NCBI RefSeq assembly: GCF_900108175.1
Contig: NZ_FNVO01000004.1
Location: 186,001 to 250,000, forward strand
Direction: 5' to 3'
DNA from: Thermomonospora echinospora
GTDB taxonomy: Bacteria; Actinomycetota; Actinomycetes; Streptosporangiales; Streptosporangiaceae
DNA: 64,000 nt
The notes under the pieces are model-generated. The model ran no database searches. It was not told the origin of the DNA and saw only the letters and a program-made list of their open reading frames with translations. Positions 7,861-16,349 of the stretch are shown one piece after another (position 1 is the stretch's first letter; each line of letters begins with the position of its first letter). A program made the position numbers and the translations under genes.

Positions 7861-10347
7861 TCAGGGGCGCCTCTTCCAGAAGGAGCGGCGGCCCTGGGGC
7901 GCGGGCCGGCCGGTGCCGGTGGTGAGGGCGGTCAGTTCGCGGACGGTGAGCGACCACAGCTCGTCCAGGCGGGACTGCTGGGACGGGTCGTCGGTGACCT
8001 CCAGGGCTTCGGCCAAGGCGGTCAGCCGGTCGGCCGGCAGGCCCTCGCGCCGGACGGCCTCGGTGAGGCCGAGCAGCCTGGTGCGCAGGTCGGACAGGTG
8101 CCGCCAGCGCTCGGGGCCGGGAGCGGCGGCCAGGGCCTCCAGCCGGTCGAGCTCCTGCTGCAGCAGGGTACGGACGGTGGGGAGGCCGGGGGAGGCGGCG
8201 CCGCCGACCGGCTCGGGCGCACTGGGTGCGGCGGGCACAGCGGGCGCGGCGGGCGCGGCGGGTGCGGCGCCCGGTCGCGACCTCGCGCCACGGCGCTGGC
8301 GTGGCGAGGGCATCGCACTGTCCAGGGACTCCGCGGCCAGCGTTCCGGTGGGCAGCGGACCGGCGGGGGTGGGCATTCCATAGCCGCCGGTGGCGGTGGG
8401 CGGGGCGGCTCCGGGGGGCGGCGATGCCGCCATGGGCATGCTCATGGGCGCGACGGGCGCGGGCATCTGCCAGCCGGAGGGCTGCTCGATCGGCTGGACG
8501 ACCTGGTGAGCGGGGCCGCCTTCGGCGACGACGCGGCTGTCCACCGCGACGAAGGCGGTGAAGCGGCACAGCACGTTGAAGCGCAGGGAGGTGTCCACGA
8601 TCTGCCGCTCCAGGTTCGGCAGGCCGTTGACGGCGTACTGGTCCTCCAGGTCGCGCAGGTGGGCGCGGGCCCAGATGGCGGTGGCGGCACCGGTCTGGTC
8701 GGCGACCGACGCGGTGGCCTCGTGCCGCCAGGGTGTGCCGTCGGACGAGATGGCGCGGACGGAGACGGAGCAGCCGTCGTCCGCGCGGCGGTAGCGGCCC
8801 GCCACCACCAGGGGGACACCGGGGAAGAGGGCGCCCAGCCGGTGCGGGGCGAGCGTGCCGGGCTCGACCTCCACACCGGACCAGTCGAGGGACAGTCCGG
8901 TCAGCAGCGGGGCGTTGATGCGGTGATGGATGTGCTCCATCGCCTCGTCCAGCCGGTCCTCCGACTCCACCAGTTCGAAGCGGCCCTGGCCGACCAGGGC
9001 GAGCCGGCCCAGGAAACCGCTGTTCACCGCCCGGTCGATGCCGACCGTGTGAACCCGCAGCCCGGCCAGGGACGGCTGGACGCGGGCGAGGATGTGATCC
9101 TCGTTGCCGACCTGCCCGTCGGTGATCAGGACCAGCACCCGGTCCCGGCCCGCGGCGTCGTCGCCGTTCAGCAACGCGGTGCCCTGCTGGAGCGGGGCCA
9201 GCATCTCGGTGCCGCCGCGGGCCTGCAAACCCGCCAGGTGCTCCACGGCGCGGAACCGGTTGCGATCGGAGGCGGGGCTGAGCCCGGAGCCCAGGCTCGG
9301 CGGCCAGGCGACCTCGTGGTCGAACGACAGCACCGCGAACCGGTCCCGGTCGGTGAGGGTGTCCACGATCCGGGCCGCCGCCCGGCGGGCCGCCACCATC
9401 TTCCAGCCGCCCATGCTGCCCGAGCGGTCCAGCAGCAGGACGACATCCCGCGGCCGGGACGCCCCCCGGCCGGACGGGGGCAGCACGGTGAGGGCGAACG
9501 TCCCGGACCCGCCCTCCTTGTCGGGGGTCAGCGTCAGTGCGGCCGCGGTCGTCTCCGGCCGCGGGTAGGCCAGGCGCAGGATGAAGTCGCGGTCGAGTCG
9601 TTCGCCGGGGTGCAGCCGCACGGTCGTGTGCCCGGAGTCGTCGCCGTCCCGGGCGACCACGTGCAGGCTGGAGCGGATCTCGCCGAGGGGAAGACCGCCG
9701 GGGTCGATGTCCACGGTCAGTGACAACCGCACCGGGTTGGGGAAGCCGGGCAGTAGGACCGGCGGGCTGATGCGGGAGGCGTCGGGCACGGCGTCGGTGT
9801 CGGCGGCGGTCCCGTCCCCCGCCTGCTCGCCGGGCAGCGGCTCGCCGGGGATGTACCGGGGCGCCACGACCAGGGGGAAGCGGAACGTGGCGGCGTCGTC
9901 CTCGTACGGCAGCGGCTGGTCGAGCGTCATCCGGATGGTGACCCGCTCACCGGGCAGGATGTTGCCGACCCGCATGGTGAAGACGTCGGGCCGGTCCTCC
10001 TCTGCGATCGCGGCGCGCTGTCCGGCGGCGACCGCCGCGTCGTAGTCCGCGCGGGCCTGCCCGCGCTCCTTGAGCGTCCCCTCCACGACCCGGTCGGCGG
10101 CCTCCATCCGCATCCGGGTGACGGCGGCGCGGTCCGGCAGCGGGAAGACGTAGGTCGCCTCCAGGGGGACGTCGAACGGGTTGCGGAAGCCCTGGCTCAC
10201 CTCGATGCGCGCCACCAGGCCGGTGACGGCGGCATGGACGTCGACGGCGTCGAGCGGGAGGTTGCCCCGTTCGGTGGTCAGCGCGCCCAGGCCCGCGTCG
10301 GGGATCGGCGGCGCCTCACCGGGCAGTGGTGCGATGCGTACGTTCAT
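7861..10347 (-). CDS. VIT and VWA domain protein
   Basis: 828 residues. An N-terminal VIT domain (about 10-145: LVARIEVSQGFRNPFDVPLEATYVFPLP is the family signature region) is followed by a beta-rich stretch and a von Willebrand A domain (about 300-470) with an intact MIDAS motif, DRSGSM at 307-312. The C-terminal third (about 600-830) is Pro/Ala-rich and low complexity, ending in a helical segment. There is no signal peptide, so the protein is probably cytosolic. VIT-VWA proteins of bacteria are thought to mediate metal-dependent protein contacts; no target is known. The ATG at 10347 overlaps the stop codon of the upstream MerR gene by four bases and is preceded by GGGAGG, so the two are translationally coupled. 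Confidence 0.88.
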   Translation of the reverse strand: MNVRIAPLPGEAPPIPDAGLGALTTERGNLPLDAVDVHAAVTGLVARIEVSQGFRNPFDVPLEATYVFPLPDRAAVTRMRMEAADRVVEGTLKERGQARADYDAAVAAGQRAAIAEEDRPDVFTMRVGNILPGERVTIRMTLDQPLPYEDDAATFRFPLVVAPRYIPGEPLPGEQAGDGTAADTDAVPDASRISPPVLLPGFPNPVRLSLTVDIDPGGLPLGEIRSSLHVVARDGDDSGHTTVRLHPGERLDRDFILRLAYPRPETTAAALTLTPDKEGGSGTFALTVLPPSGRGASRPRDVVLLLDRSGSMGGWKMVAARRAAARIVDTLTDRDRFAVLSFDHEVAWPPSLGSGLSPASDRNRFRAVEHLAGLQARGGTEMLAPLQQGTALLNGDDAAGRDRVLVLITDGQVGNEDHILARVQPSLAGLRVHTVGIDRAVNSGFLGRLALVGQGRFELVESEDRLDEAMEHIHHRINAPLLTGLSLDWSGVEVEPGTLAPHRLGALFPGVPLVVAGRYRRADDGCSVSVRAISSDGTPWRHEATASVADQTGAATAIWARAHLRDLEDQYAVNGLPNLERQIVDTSLRFNVLCRFTAFVAVDSRVVAEGGPAHQVVQPIEQPSGWQMPAPVAPMSMPMAASPPPGAAPPTATGGYGMPTPAGPLPTGTLAAESLDSAMPSPRQRRGARSRPGAAPAAPAAPAVPAAPSAPEPVGGAASPGLPTVRTLLQQELDRLEALAAAPGPERWRHLSDLRTRLLGLTEAVRREGLPADRLTALAEALEVTDDPSQQSRLDELWSLTVRELTALTTGTGRPAPQGRRSFWKRRP

Positions 10348-11279
10348 GGCTGCCTCCCATTGAGGTCGGTGGGTGAGGCGGGGTCGTCGATCAGGCGGGG
10401 ATCGGAGAAGAGGCCGCGCCGCCGGAGCTCGGCCAGCAGCGGCTCGGCCGCCCTGCCGATGGCCTCCAGATCCGCCTGGGTGAGCGCGGCCGATTCGAGC
10501 AGCAGCGTCACTCCGGGAGCGAGCCGGACACCGGACACCGGAACCGGCCGCACCGCCGGAAGGCCGCCCTGGTGCGCCGGTGGTGCTGCACCGCTCTCGC
10601 CGGTGGAGGGGACCTGCGCCCAGAACCGGCCACGCGCACCGGACGCCCCATGCTCCTCCTGCGGCCCGGGACCCTCGTCGAGAACGTTCGACCAGCTGAC
10701 GTCCGGCACCGGGGAGCCCTGTGCGGAGGTGTCCGGCCGTGGGGCGGGAGCCTCCGACCAGCTGACGTCGGGCGTGGCGGAGCCTTGCGGGGGCGTGTCC
10801 GTTCGCGGTGTGCGGGAGGTCTGGAGGAGGGGGTCCGACCGGTCGGCGTCCGGTGCGGGGACGCGCTGCGCAGGTGCGGCTGGTCGAGGGGCGCGGGCGT
10901 CGCGAGCGTCCCGCGGGGGAGCGTCCGGCCGGCCGGCCGGGGGGCTTGGAGGCGTGGGCCGCGGTCGGGCGGGCAGTCCGGCGATCTCGCGGAGGATGGT
11001 GTCGGTGGCGCCGAGCAGCTCGGTCTGGATCTGGGCGATGGTGCGGCCGGCCGCCTGGCGTCGTTTGACGGCGACCAGTTGCAGCAGATGGCGCTCGCCG
11101 TACAGGGCGGTGCGGCCACGCCGGCCGGACGGCGGGTCCACCAGCCCGATCGTGGTGTACCAGCGGATCAGGCGTTCGTTGGGCAGGTCGCGGACCCGGC
11201 CGTTCACCCGTACCGGCTCGTCTCCGAGCGCGGCGGCGGCCGCCGCGGCCAGCTCGGTGATCGTCCAGTGCGGTTCCAT
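10344..11279 (-). CDS. MerR-type regulator with a long linker
   Basis: 311 residues. The N-terminal MerR-like winged HTH (about 5-75) reads ITELAAAAAAAL, then LPNERLIRWYTTIGLVDPP and GRTALYGERHLLQLVAVKRRQ. A helix that usually dimerises follows (QIQTELLGATDTILREI). Residues 105-235 are a Pro-rich disordered linker with a repeated PDVSWS motif. The C-terminal part (VRLAPGVTLLLESAALTQADLEAIGRAAEPLLAELRRRGL) is helical and may sense the signal. Coupling with the VIT/VWA gene and the palindrome directly upstream suggest an autoregulated two-gene operon. Confidence 0.85.
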   Translation of the reverse strand: MEPHWTITELAAAAAAALGDEPVRVNGRVRDLPNERLIRWYTTIGLVDPPSGRRGRTALYGERHLLQLVAVKRRQAAGRTIAQIQTELLGATDTILREIAGLPARPRPTPPSPPAGRPDAPPRDARDARAPRPAAPAQRVPAPDADRSDPLLQTSRTPRTDTPPQGSATPDVSWSEAPAPRPDTSAQGSPVPDVSWSNVLDEGPGPQEEHGASGARGRFWAQVPSTGESGAAPPAHQGGLPAVRPVPVSGVRLAPGVTLLLESAALTQADLEAIGRAAEPLLAELRRRGLFSDPRLIDDPASPTDLNGRQP

Positions 11280-11289
11280 GAGACGATGG

Positions 11290-11314
11290 TGACACTGTCA
11301 TAGTGACAGTGTCA
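11290..11314. promoter_or_regulatory. Perfect palindromic operator before the MerR gene
   Basis: Inverted repeat TGACACTGTCA (11290-11300) and TGACAGTGTCA (11304-11314) around TAG. Each half is itself nearly palindromic (GACA-C-TGTC). It ends 11 bases before the MerR start codon. On the minus strand it begins with a -35-like TTGACA, so bound regulator would cover the promoter. This is the expected architecture for MerR control. Confidence 0.8.
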
Positions 11315-11424
11315 ATGTTCGGAACGGCCGGAACAGGTGGAGATCACGCTGACCGGCCGGAATCCTTGAACGATCAGCGGTGCGGACAGCACGCTGACCT
11401 GGAGCGGACGGAGGGGGCTGAGCA

Positions 11425-12195
11425 GTGCCGGGTCGCAGGGCGGGAGGCGGCGCCTCGCAGGCCGGGGCCTCGGCCCGGGCGCGCTACCGCATGCTGGCGG
11501 GCGAGTACCGGCGGCAGCGGATCGCCGTCCGCCTGGTGCTGACGGCCGCCGTGGCGGTGATCGTCCTGGGTCTGGCGGGGTGGCGGGCGAGCGTGACGGC
11601 GGCCGCGCTGGCGTTCGTCGCGCACCTGGCGCACACGCGGTACCGGCCCGGCCCCGTCACCGGCTGGCGGCGCGGCGCGCTGGCCGAGCGCCGGACCGGG
11701 CGGCGGCTGGCCCGTCTCGGCCGCGGTTACCGCGTGCTGCACGACCGGGCGCTGCCGGGCACCCCCGCGACGAACCTGGACCATCTCGTCATCGGGCCCA
11801 CCGGGGTGCACGCCATCGTCAGCCGGCGGTGGCGGCCGGGCACCAGGCTGTGGGCCGACCGCCGCCGGATGTGGGCGGGCCGGCGGCCGGTGACGACCCT
11901 GCCCGTCGCGGCGGTGCGGATCGCCCGCACGGTCGGCGAACTGCTCGGCGCGGAACTCGGCCAGGAGGTGCCGGTGTCCGCGATCGTGGCGGTGCACGGG
12001 GCCCGCCTGCCGGACGAGGGACTGGAGCACCGGGGCGCGATCTTCCAGCAGGCGGCCCGGCTGCCGGGCTTCGTCGAGGAATGCCCGGTGGTCCTCACCG
12101 GCGCCCAGGTCGCGGCCATCGCCGCGGCCGCCGAGCGGGTGCTGCCGCCGATGCTGAACGCCGTCGCGCAGGGCGCCCGCGGCCTGCGCGGGTGA
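11425..12195 (+). CDS. Membrane protein with NERD (nuclease-related) domain
   Basis: 256 residues from GTG 11425, preceded by GGAGGGGG. Two hydrophobic helices (about 36-70: VRLVLTAAVAVIVLGLAGW and AALAFVAHLAH) are followed by a cytoplasmic NERD domain (about 88-200) with AERRTGRRLARLGRGYRVLHDRALPG, the conserved NLDHLVIGPTGVHAI and later VSAIVAVHGARLP. NERD domains are distantly related to Holliday-junction resolvase-like nucleases, but activity is mostly unproven. Here the usual Lys after the VxIVSR strand is replaced by RRWRPG, so catalysis is uncertain. It stands alone between the MerR operator and the sigma factor gene. Confidence 0.8.
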   Translation: MPGRRAGGGASQAGASARARYRMLAGEYRRQRIAVRLVLTAAVAVIVLGLAGWRASVTAAALAFVAHLAHTRYRPGPVTGWRRGALAERRTGRRLARLGRGYRVLHDRALPGTPATNLDHLVIGPTGVHAIVSRRWRPGTRLWADRRRMWAGRRPVTTLPVAAVRIARTVGELLGAELGQEVPVSAIVAVHGARLPDEGLEHRGAIFQQAARLPGFVEECPVVLTGAQVAAIAAAAERVLPPMLNAVAQGARGLRG

Positions 12196-12319
12196 CGCCG
12201 GTGAACGATCCGGAAAAGCCCGGAAAAGCGAGATGTTCCGGGTCGTCAGGGTGGCGGACAAAAGGAGTCTTTCCGGCACACGGGAATGCACTCGGCGTTC
12301 GGGACATTTTTCGAAGGCG

Positions 12320-12348
12320 TTGGACGATGGTCTCGAATCGCCTATCCT
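12320..12348 (+). promoter_or_regulatory. Putative vegetative promoter of the sigma-factor fusion gene
   Basis: TTGGAC (12320-12325), 17-base spacer, TATCCT (12343-12348). Both hexamers are close to the actinomycete HrdB consensus, and the spacing is optimal. The start codon lies 53 bases past the -10 box. Confidence 0.55.
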
Positions 12349-12400
12349 GATTCATTCGAATGGCGCGTGAAAGGCGATTGGAGCCTTTACCTTCGAATGC

Positions 12401-14101
12401 ATGGATGACCACACCCTGGTCAAAGCCCTGGGTTCGCGGGAGCCGGGGGCGCCCGCCGCGCTCTGTGACGCCTACGCCCCCCGCCTGTACGACTACTGCT
12501 GGTTCCGGCTCCACGACCATGACGCCGCCGAGGCGGCGCTGCGCGAGACGTTCGCCGCGGCCAGGACGCGCATCGGCGGGTTGCGGGACGCCGGCCGCCT
12601 GGGCCCCTGGCTGTACGCGACGGCCCGGCTGGAATGCGACCGCCGGGAGACCGGGGACGGGATGCCCCCCGTCCCCCCGGTCGCCGCCCACGACCAGGCC
12701 GACGTGGACCAGCGGATCCTGGCCTGGCGCGCGGTCCGGGGCATGCCCCCGCTGAGCCGGGAGGTCCTCGACCTGTGGGTGCGCCACCGGCTGCCGGTGC
12801 CCGACCTCGGCGCCGTCCTCGACCTGCCGGTACGGGACGCGCGGCGCGTCCTCGCCCGTGCCAACGCCGACCTGCAGGAGGCGGTCACCGCCGAACTGCT
12901 GGCCGAGGAGGGCCCGTACGACTGCCCTGGCCGGGCCGCGATCCTGCGGGAACGCCAGGGCGAACTGACCGCCCCGATGCGGCGGCTGCTGGTGTGGCAC
13001 GCCCAGGAGTGCACGACCTGCGGCCCCTTCCGGCGGCGCGCCGTCTCGCCGGTCAAGGTCTACGGACTGCTACCCGAGGCGGAGCCCCCGGCCTCGCTGC
13101 ACGCCCGGATGCTGGTCTCCTTCGAGGACCCGAAGGACCCCAAGGACCTGAAGGACCCGAAGCAGGCCCGCCGGGCCGTGGGCCTCGACGTCCGGCACCC
13201 GCTCCCCGAGCGGCAAGGCCCGGACGAGGCGGCGGCCGACGACGGCGCCGACCGGACGGGCAGGCGGGTGGCCCTGATCACCGCGGCGGGCGCCTGCCTG
13301 GTGTTGCTGGCGGCCACGCTGAGCTCGGTCCTGCACGGTGACGACCGGGCCGTCGGCGGCCAGGCCGTCCCCGCCGCGCCGCCGCAGCCCCTCGCCGTAC
13401 CGGACCACAAGCTCCCCGGAAAGTGGGCCGTCGACTCGTTGCCGGCGTCTCCCACCTGGCCGCTGGGTGCCAGGCGTTCGTCCGCGCCGCCCACCGCCCG
13501 GCCCACGCCACCGGCGGAACGCGGCCATAAGCCCGGCACGCCCGAGCGCCCCGACCGGCCGGAGGGCGGCTCCGGTGCGCTGGCGGTCTCGCCTCGTTAT
13601 CTGGATCTGGGCGGCAGGTTGTACGGCGCGGTCGAACTGCTGGCCGAGGGCGGGCCGGTGGACTGGCAGGCCCACACCTCGGGCCGGGTCCGGCTGGGCC
13701 GCACGTCGGGGCGGCTGTACGCCGGGCGGCCGGTCCTGCTCTGGCTGACGGTGACCCGCCGGCCGGGCTCCAGCGGCCAGGGCGCGATCACCTTCCAGCC
13801 CAGCGGGATCCAGGTGGTCGTCACCTGGCGTCCGGGACCGGCCGGCGAGCCCCGTCCGGTTCCCGTTCCCCCGGGGCCGTCCGCACCGGGCCGTCCCCCC
13901 GAGAGGGCACCCAGCCTCCCGCCGGGCCGCCCTGACCGGGACCCGGACGCGCCCTACTCCGAGCCGTACTCCGCGCCACCGGAGCCGCCGACGCAGCAGC
14001 CGCCGCCCGATCCGGCGCCATCGGATCCGCCGGAGCCCGGTCCCTCGGAACCCCCGCCGAGTTCCGGCCCCGACCCCGAAGCTGAACCGCCCCAGACCTG
14101 A
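12401..14101 (+). CDS. ECF-like sigma factor fused to zinc-finger, membrane and extracellular domains
   Basis: 566 residues. Residues 15-85 resemble sigma-70 region 2 (YAPRLYDYCWFRLHDHDAAEAALRETF, then GPWLYATARLECDRR). Residues 105-165 resemble region 4 (LSREVLDLWVRHRLPVPDLGAVLDLPVRDARRVLARA). A zinc-binding anti-sigma-like motif follows (H200, C204, C207 in WHAQECTTC), then a DPKDPKDLKDPK linker repeat at 243-254, one transmembrane helix (about 289-311) and about 250 outer residues. The outer part has a beta domain (ALAVSPRYLDLGG, then VTWRPGP) and ends in a Pro-rich wall-spanning tail. So a sigma factor, its likely inhibitor and a sensor seem joined in one chain, as in long ECF groups of actinomycetes. 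Region 2 is divergent, so promoter activity is not certain. Confidence 0.75.
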   Translation: MDDHTLVKALGSREPGAPAALCDAYAPRLYDYCWFRLHDHDAAEAALRETFAAARTRIGGLRDAGRLGPWLYATARLECDRRETGDGMPPVPPVAAHDQADVDQRILAWRAVRGMPPLSREVLDLWVRHRLPVPDLGAVLDLPVRDARRVLARANADLQEAVTAELLAEEGPYDCPGRAAILRERQGELTAPMRRLLVWHAQECTTCGPFRRRAVSPVKVYGLLPEAEPPASLHARMLVSFEDPKDPKDLKDPKQARRAVGLDVRHPLPERQGPDEAAADDGADRTGRRVALITAAGACLVLLAATLSSVLHGDDRAVGGQAVPAAPPQPLAVPDHKLPGKWAVDSLPASPTWPLGARRSSAPPTARPTPPAERGHKPGTPERPDRPEGGSGALAVSPRYLDLGGRLYGAVELLAEGGPVDWQAHTSGRVRLGRTSGRLYAGRPVLLWLTVTRRPGSSGQGAITFQPSGIQVVVTWRPGPAGEPRPVPVPPGPSAPGRPPERAPSLPPGRPDRDPDAPYSEPYSAPPEPPTQQPPPDPAPSDPPEPGPSEPPPSSGPDPEAEPPQT

Positions 14102-14273
14102 TCTGGGGCCAGAGCTGACACGACCCGCGCCCGGCTTGGCGGAAAACGGGACCGACCATGATCGTCGGGTGGGTGGTTACCGCTGGGTTTACAGGGACTG
14201 AAGTTCCTAATGTGACCAGTGGTGACATCTCCCGTCGCGAATGGTGCGCGCCGGGCTGTTGAGGGGTTGGGAC

Positions 14274-15584
14274 ATGGGTCGGTCCGTATGCGCCCTCCGC
14301 CGGGGGCCGGCGTCGGGGGACGCCGTGGTGGAGAGCAGAGACGGGCGCCGCGTCGTGCGGTCGGCCGGGGCGATGCTCGTGGTGGCCGCGCTCGGCGTGT
14401 CGTCAGGGGCCTTCGGCCTGGCGGGGCGGGCGACCGGCGAGCCGGTGCCCAGCGCCGGCGAGGTGGCGCGCGGTAAGCAGCAGGTACGGGACCGGGCCGT
14501 CGAGGTCGGGCGGCTCAAGGCGCAGCTGGCCACTGCGGACGGCGAACTGGAGGAGCTGGCGATCCGCGCCGAGACGGCCGTGGAGCGCTACAACGGCGAG
14601 CTGGTCATGCTGGACCGGGCCCGCCAGGAGCAGCAGGCCGCCGAGGACAGGCTCGCAGAGGCCGAACGGCGCTACGAGACCATCCGTACCGAGCTGGCCG
14701 GATTCGCGGCCACCGCCTACCGGACCGAGGGCGGGACGGGTTCCTGGGCGGGCATGATCACCGGCCGGGGCGGGCCACAGAACGCCATGGACCGGGCCGG
14801 ACTGGTCGAGATGATGGAACGCCACCGTACCGGCGCCCTCCAGAAGACCCGGGCCGCCCGCGACGTCGCCGACGTGTTCCGGGGACGGGCCACCGCCGCG
14901 TTCCGCGGGCAGCAGGATGCCCTGCAGCGGGCGGAGGCGGCCAAGCGCGCCGCCGAGGAGGCCGTCGACCGGCAGCACGCGTCCATGACCCGCCTCAACG
15001 AGGACAAGGAGCGCGCCGAACGGCTGCTCAGCGCCGCCGAGGCGCAGGCACGGCGGTTGGAGGGCAAGCGCCGGGAGGCTCTGGAGACCAGACTCCGCGG
15101 GTCGTCGGTGACCAAGCTCTCCCGCCGGCGGTCACTGGGAGCGGGCCGCGGAACGTCCGCGCTGCTCCAGGGCTCCAGCCGGGCGGCCGTGGTGGTGCAG
15201 TCCGCTTTGCGATGGCTCGGCACGCCCTACTCGTGGGGCGGCGGCAACGCCAACGGCCCCAGCTACGGAATCGGCCGCGGCAGGGGCACCAAGGGGTTCG
15301 ACTGCTCCGGCCTCGCACTCCACGCATGGGCCAAGGTGGGGGTCAGGCTGGACCATTGGACGGGCACCCAGTGGACCTCCGGCCCGCACATCCCGCTCAA
15401 CATGCTGCGCCCGGGGGATCTGGTCTTCTTCGCGCGTGATACGCGCAACCCCGACACCATCCATCACGTGGGCATCTACGTCGGCCGGGGCCAGATGGTG
15501 GAGGCGCCCTACACCGGCGCCCGGGTCCGTATCTCGTCGATCTGGCGCCGTGGCCTCATCGGCGCCACCCGTCCCGCCGCCTGA
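14274..15584 (+). CDS. Secreted NlpC/P60 peptidoglycan endopeptidase with coiled coil
   Basis: 436 residues from ATG 14274, which has GAGGGG at good distance. A signal or anchor segment (about 30-52) is followed by a long coiled coil (about 60-265, rich in Glu, Arg and Ala) and a C-terminal NlpC/P60 domain (about 305-436). The catalytic Cys lies in FDCSGLALHAWAKVG (about C344), the His in IHHVGIYVG (about H398), and the third polar residue probably in the MVEAPYTG segment. Such enzymes cut D-Glu to meso-DAP bonds in peptidoglycan; the coiled coil usually holds them inactive until activated by a partner. The insertion GGGNANGPSYGIGRGRGT before the Cys is longer than in RipA-like enzymes. No riboswitch signature precedes it, unlike the second P60 gene of this window. 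Confidence 0.88.
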   Translation: MGRSVCALRRGPASGDAVVESRDGRRVVRSAGAMLVVAALGVSSGAFGLAGRATGEPVPSAGEVARGKQQVRDRAVEVGRLKAQLATADGELEELAIRAETAVERYNGELVMLDRARQEQQAAEDRLAEAERRYETIRTELAGFAATAYRTEGGTGSWAGMITGRGGPQNAMDRAGLVEMMERHRTGALQKTRAARDVADVFRGRATAAFRGQQDALQRAEAAKRAAEEAVDRQHASMTRLNEDKERAERLLSAAEAQARRLEGKRREALETRLRGSSVTKLSRRRSLGAGRGTSALLQGSSRAAVVVQSALRWLGTPYSWGGGNANGPSYGIGRGRGTKGFDCSGLALHAWAKVGVRLDHWTGTQWTSGPHIPLNMLRPGDLVFFARDTRNPDTIHHVGIYVGRGQMVEAPYTGARVRISSIWRRGLIGATRPAA

Positions 15585-15610
15585 CGGTCGCGCCGCCCGG
15601 CGGACGGGCA

Positions 15611-15638
15611 CCGGGGCGCGCTATCGGGCGCGCCCCGG
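15611..15638. terminator. Bidirectional terminator between convergent genes
   Basis: An 11-bp perfect GC stem (15611-15621 with 15628-15638, loop TATCGG) in the gap between the P60 gene and the pyrophosphatase gene, which converge here. Confidence 0.75.
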
Positions 15639-15672
15639 AAGGCCGCGTACATCCGGGGAGGGGACTGCCGGC

Positions 15673-16200
15673 CTACTCGGCCGGCTCGGCGTGCCCGTGG
15701 TCGTGGTCGTGGTCGTGGACCAGCTCGGCGGCGCGCTTGCGGGACCGCTCGATCTCGGCCTCGGCCTCGACACGGCCCACCCAGCTGGCGCCCTCCACGG
15801 ACTTGCCGGGCTCCAGGTCCTTGTAGACCTCGAAGAAGTGCTGTATCTCCAGCCGGTCGAACTCCGGCACGTGGTGGATGTCGCGGATGTGCTCCATCCG
15901 GGGGTCGGTCAACGGCACGCACAGCACCTTGTCGTCGCCGCCCGCCTCGTCGGTCATCCGGAACATGCCCACCGCCCGGCAGCGGATCAGGCATCCGGGG
16001 AACGTCGGCTCCTGCAGCAGCACCAGGGCGTCCAGCGGGTCACCGTCCTCCCCGAGGGTGTCCTCGATGAACCCGTAGTCGGCCGGATACTGGGTCGAGG
16101 TGAACAGCATCCGGTCCAGCCTGATCCGGCCGGTTTTGTGGTCCACCTCGTACTTGTTCCGCTGCCCCTTCGGGATCTCGATGGTGACGTCGAAATCCAA
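15673..16200 (-). CDS. ppa: Inorganic pyrophosphatase
   Basis: 175 residues. Soluble family I pyrophosphatase that hydrolyses PPi to drive biosynthesis. Signature parts: [43 protein letters not shown] with the metal-binding Asp cluster, and [13 protein letters not shown]. The start was set at TTG 16200 because GGAGG sits five bases upstream and the family begins right there. An in-frame ATG at 16281 also has a ribosome-site-like sequence and would add 27 residues unlike any homologue I know. The C-terminus ends in a His/Asp-rich tail ([13 protein letters not shown]), which may bind metal. Divergent from the DD-carboxypeptidase gene. Confidence 0.95.
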   Translation of the reverse strand: MDFDVTIEIPKGQRNKYEVDHKTGRIRLDRMLFTSTQYPADYGFIEDTLGEDGDPLDALVLLQEPTFPGCLIRCRAVGMFRMTDEAGGDDKVLCVPLTDPRMEHIRDIHHVPEFDRLEIQHFFEVYKDLEPGKSVEGASWVGRVEAEAEIERSRKRAAELVHDHDHDHGHAEPAE

Positions 16201-16349
16201 GATGTCCTCCGCTCCCCGCGTGGTCGCAGCCGCAGTGATTAGTGTCAGGGGGTGAGCGGGGGCCGCCGTGCTCCCGCTCATAGGTGTTCCCTTATACAAG
16301 GATGTCGCACGTCCCCGCGTACCGGGGTGGCCAGAGCAGGGGAGATCGG

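Noticed and set aside
7858-9723. 621-codon open frame on the plus strand
   Set aside because: Antisense to the VIT/VWA gene, Gly/Gln/Arg-rich nonsense without any domain, while the minus-strand product is clear.
12196-12319. ECF-type autoregulatory -35 (GGAAC-like) before the sigma fusion gene
   Set aside because: Only loose matches such as GGGACA exist; the vegetative-type pair further right fits much better.
14102-14273. Possible c-di-AMP riboswitch before the first NlpC/P60 gene
   Set aside because: The hallmark GGGGTGAATCC and partner segments are missing on the relevant strand.
16201-16281. Longer N-terminus for the pyrophosphatase from ATG 16281
   Set aside because: The added residues are absent from the family, and a TTG with a perfect GGAGG upstream marks the conserved beginning at 16200. 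Not fully excluded.
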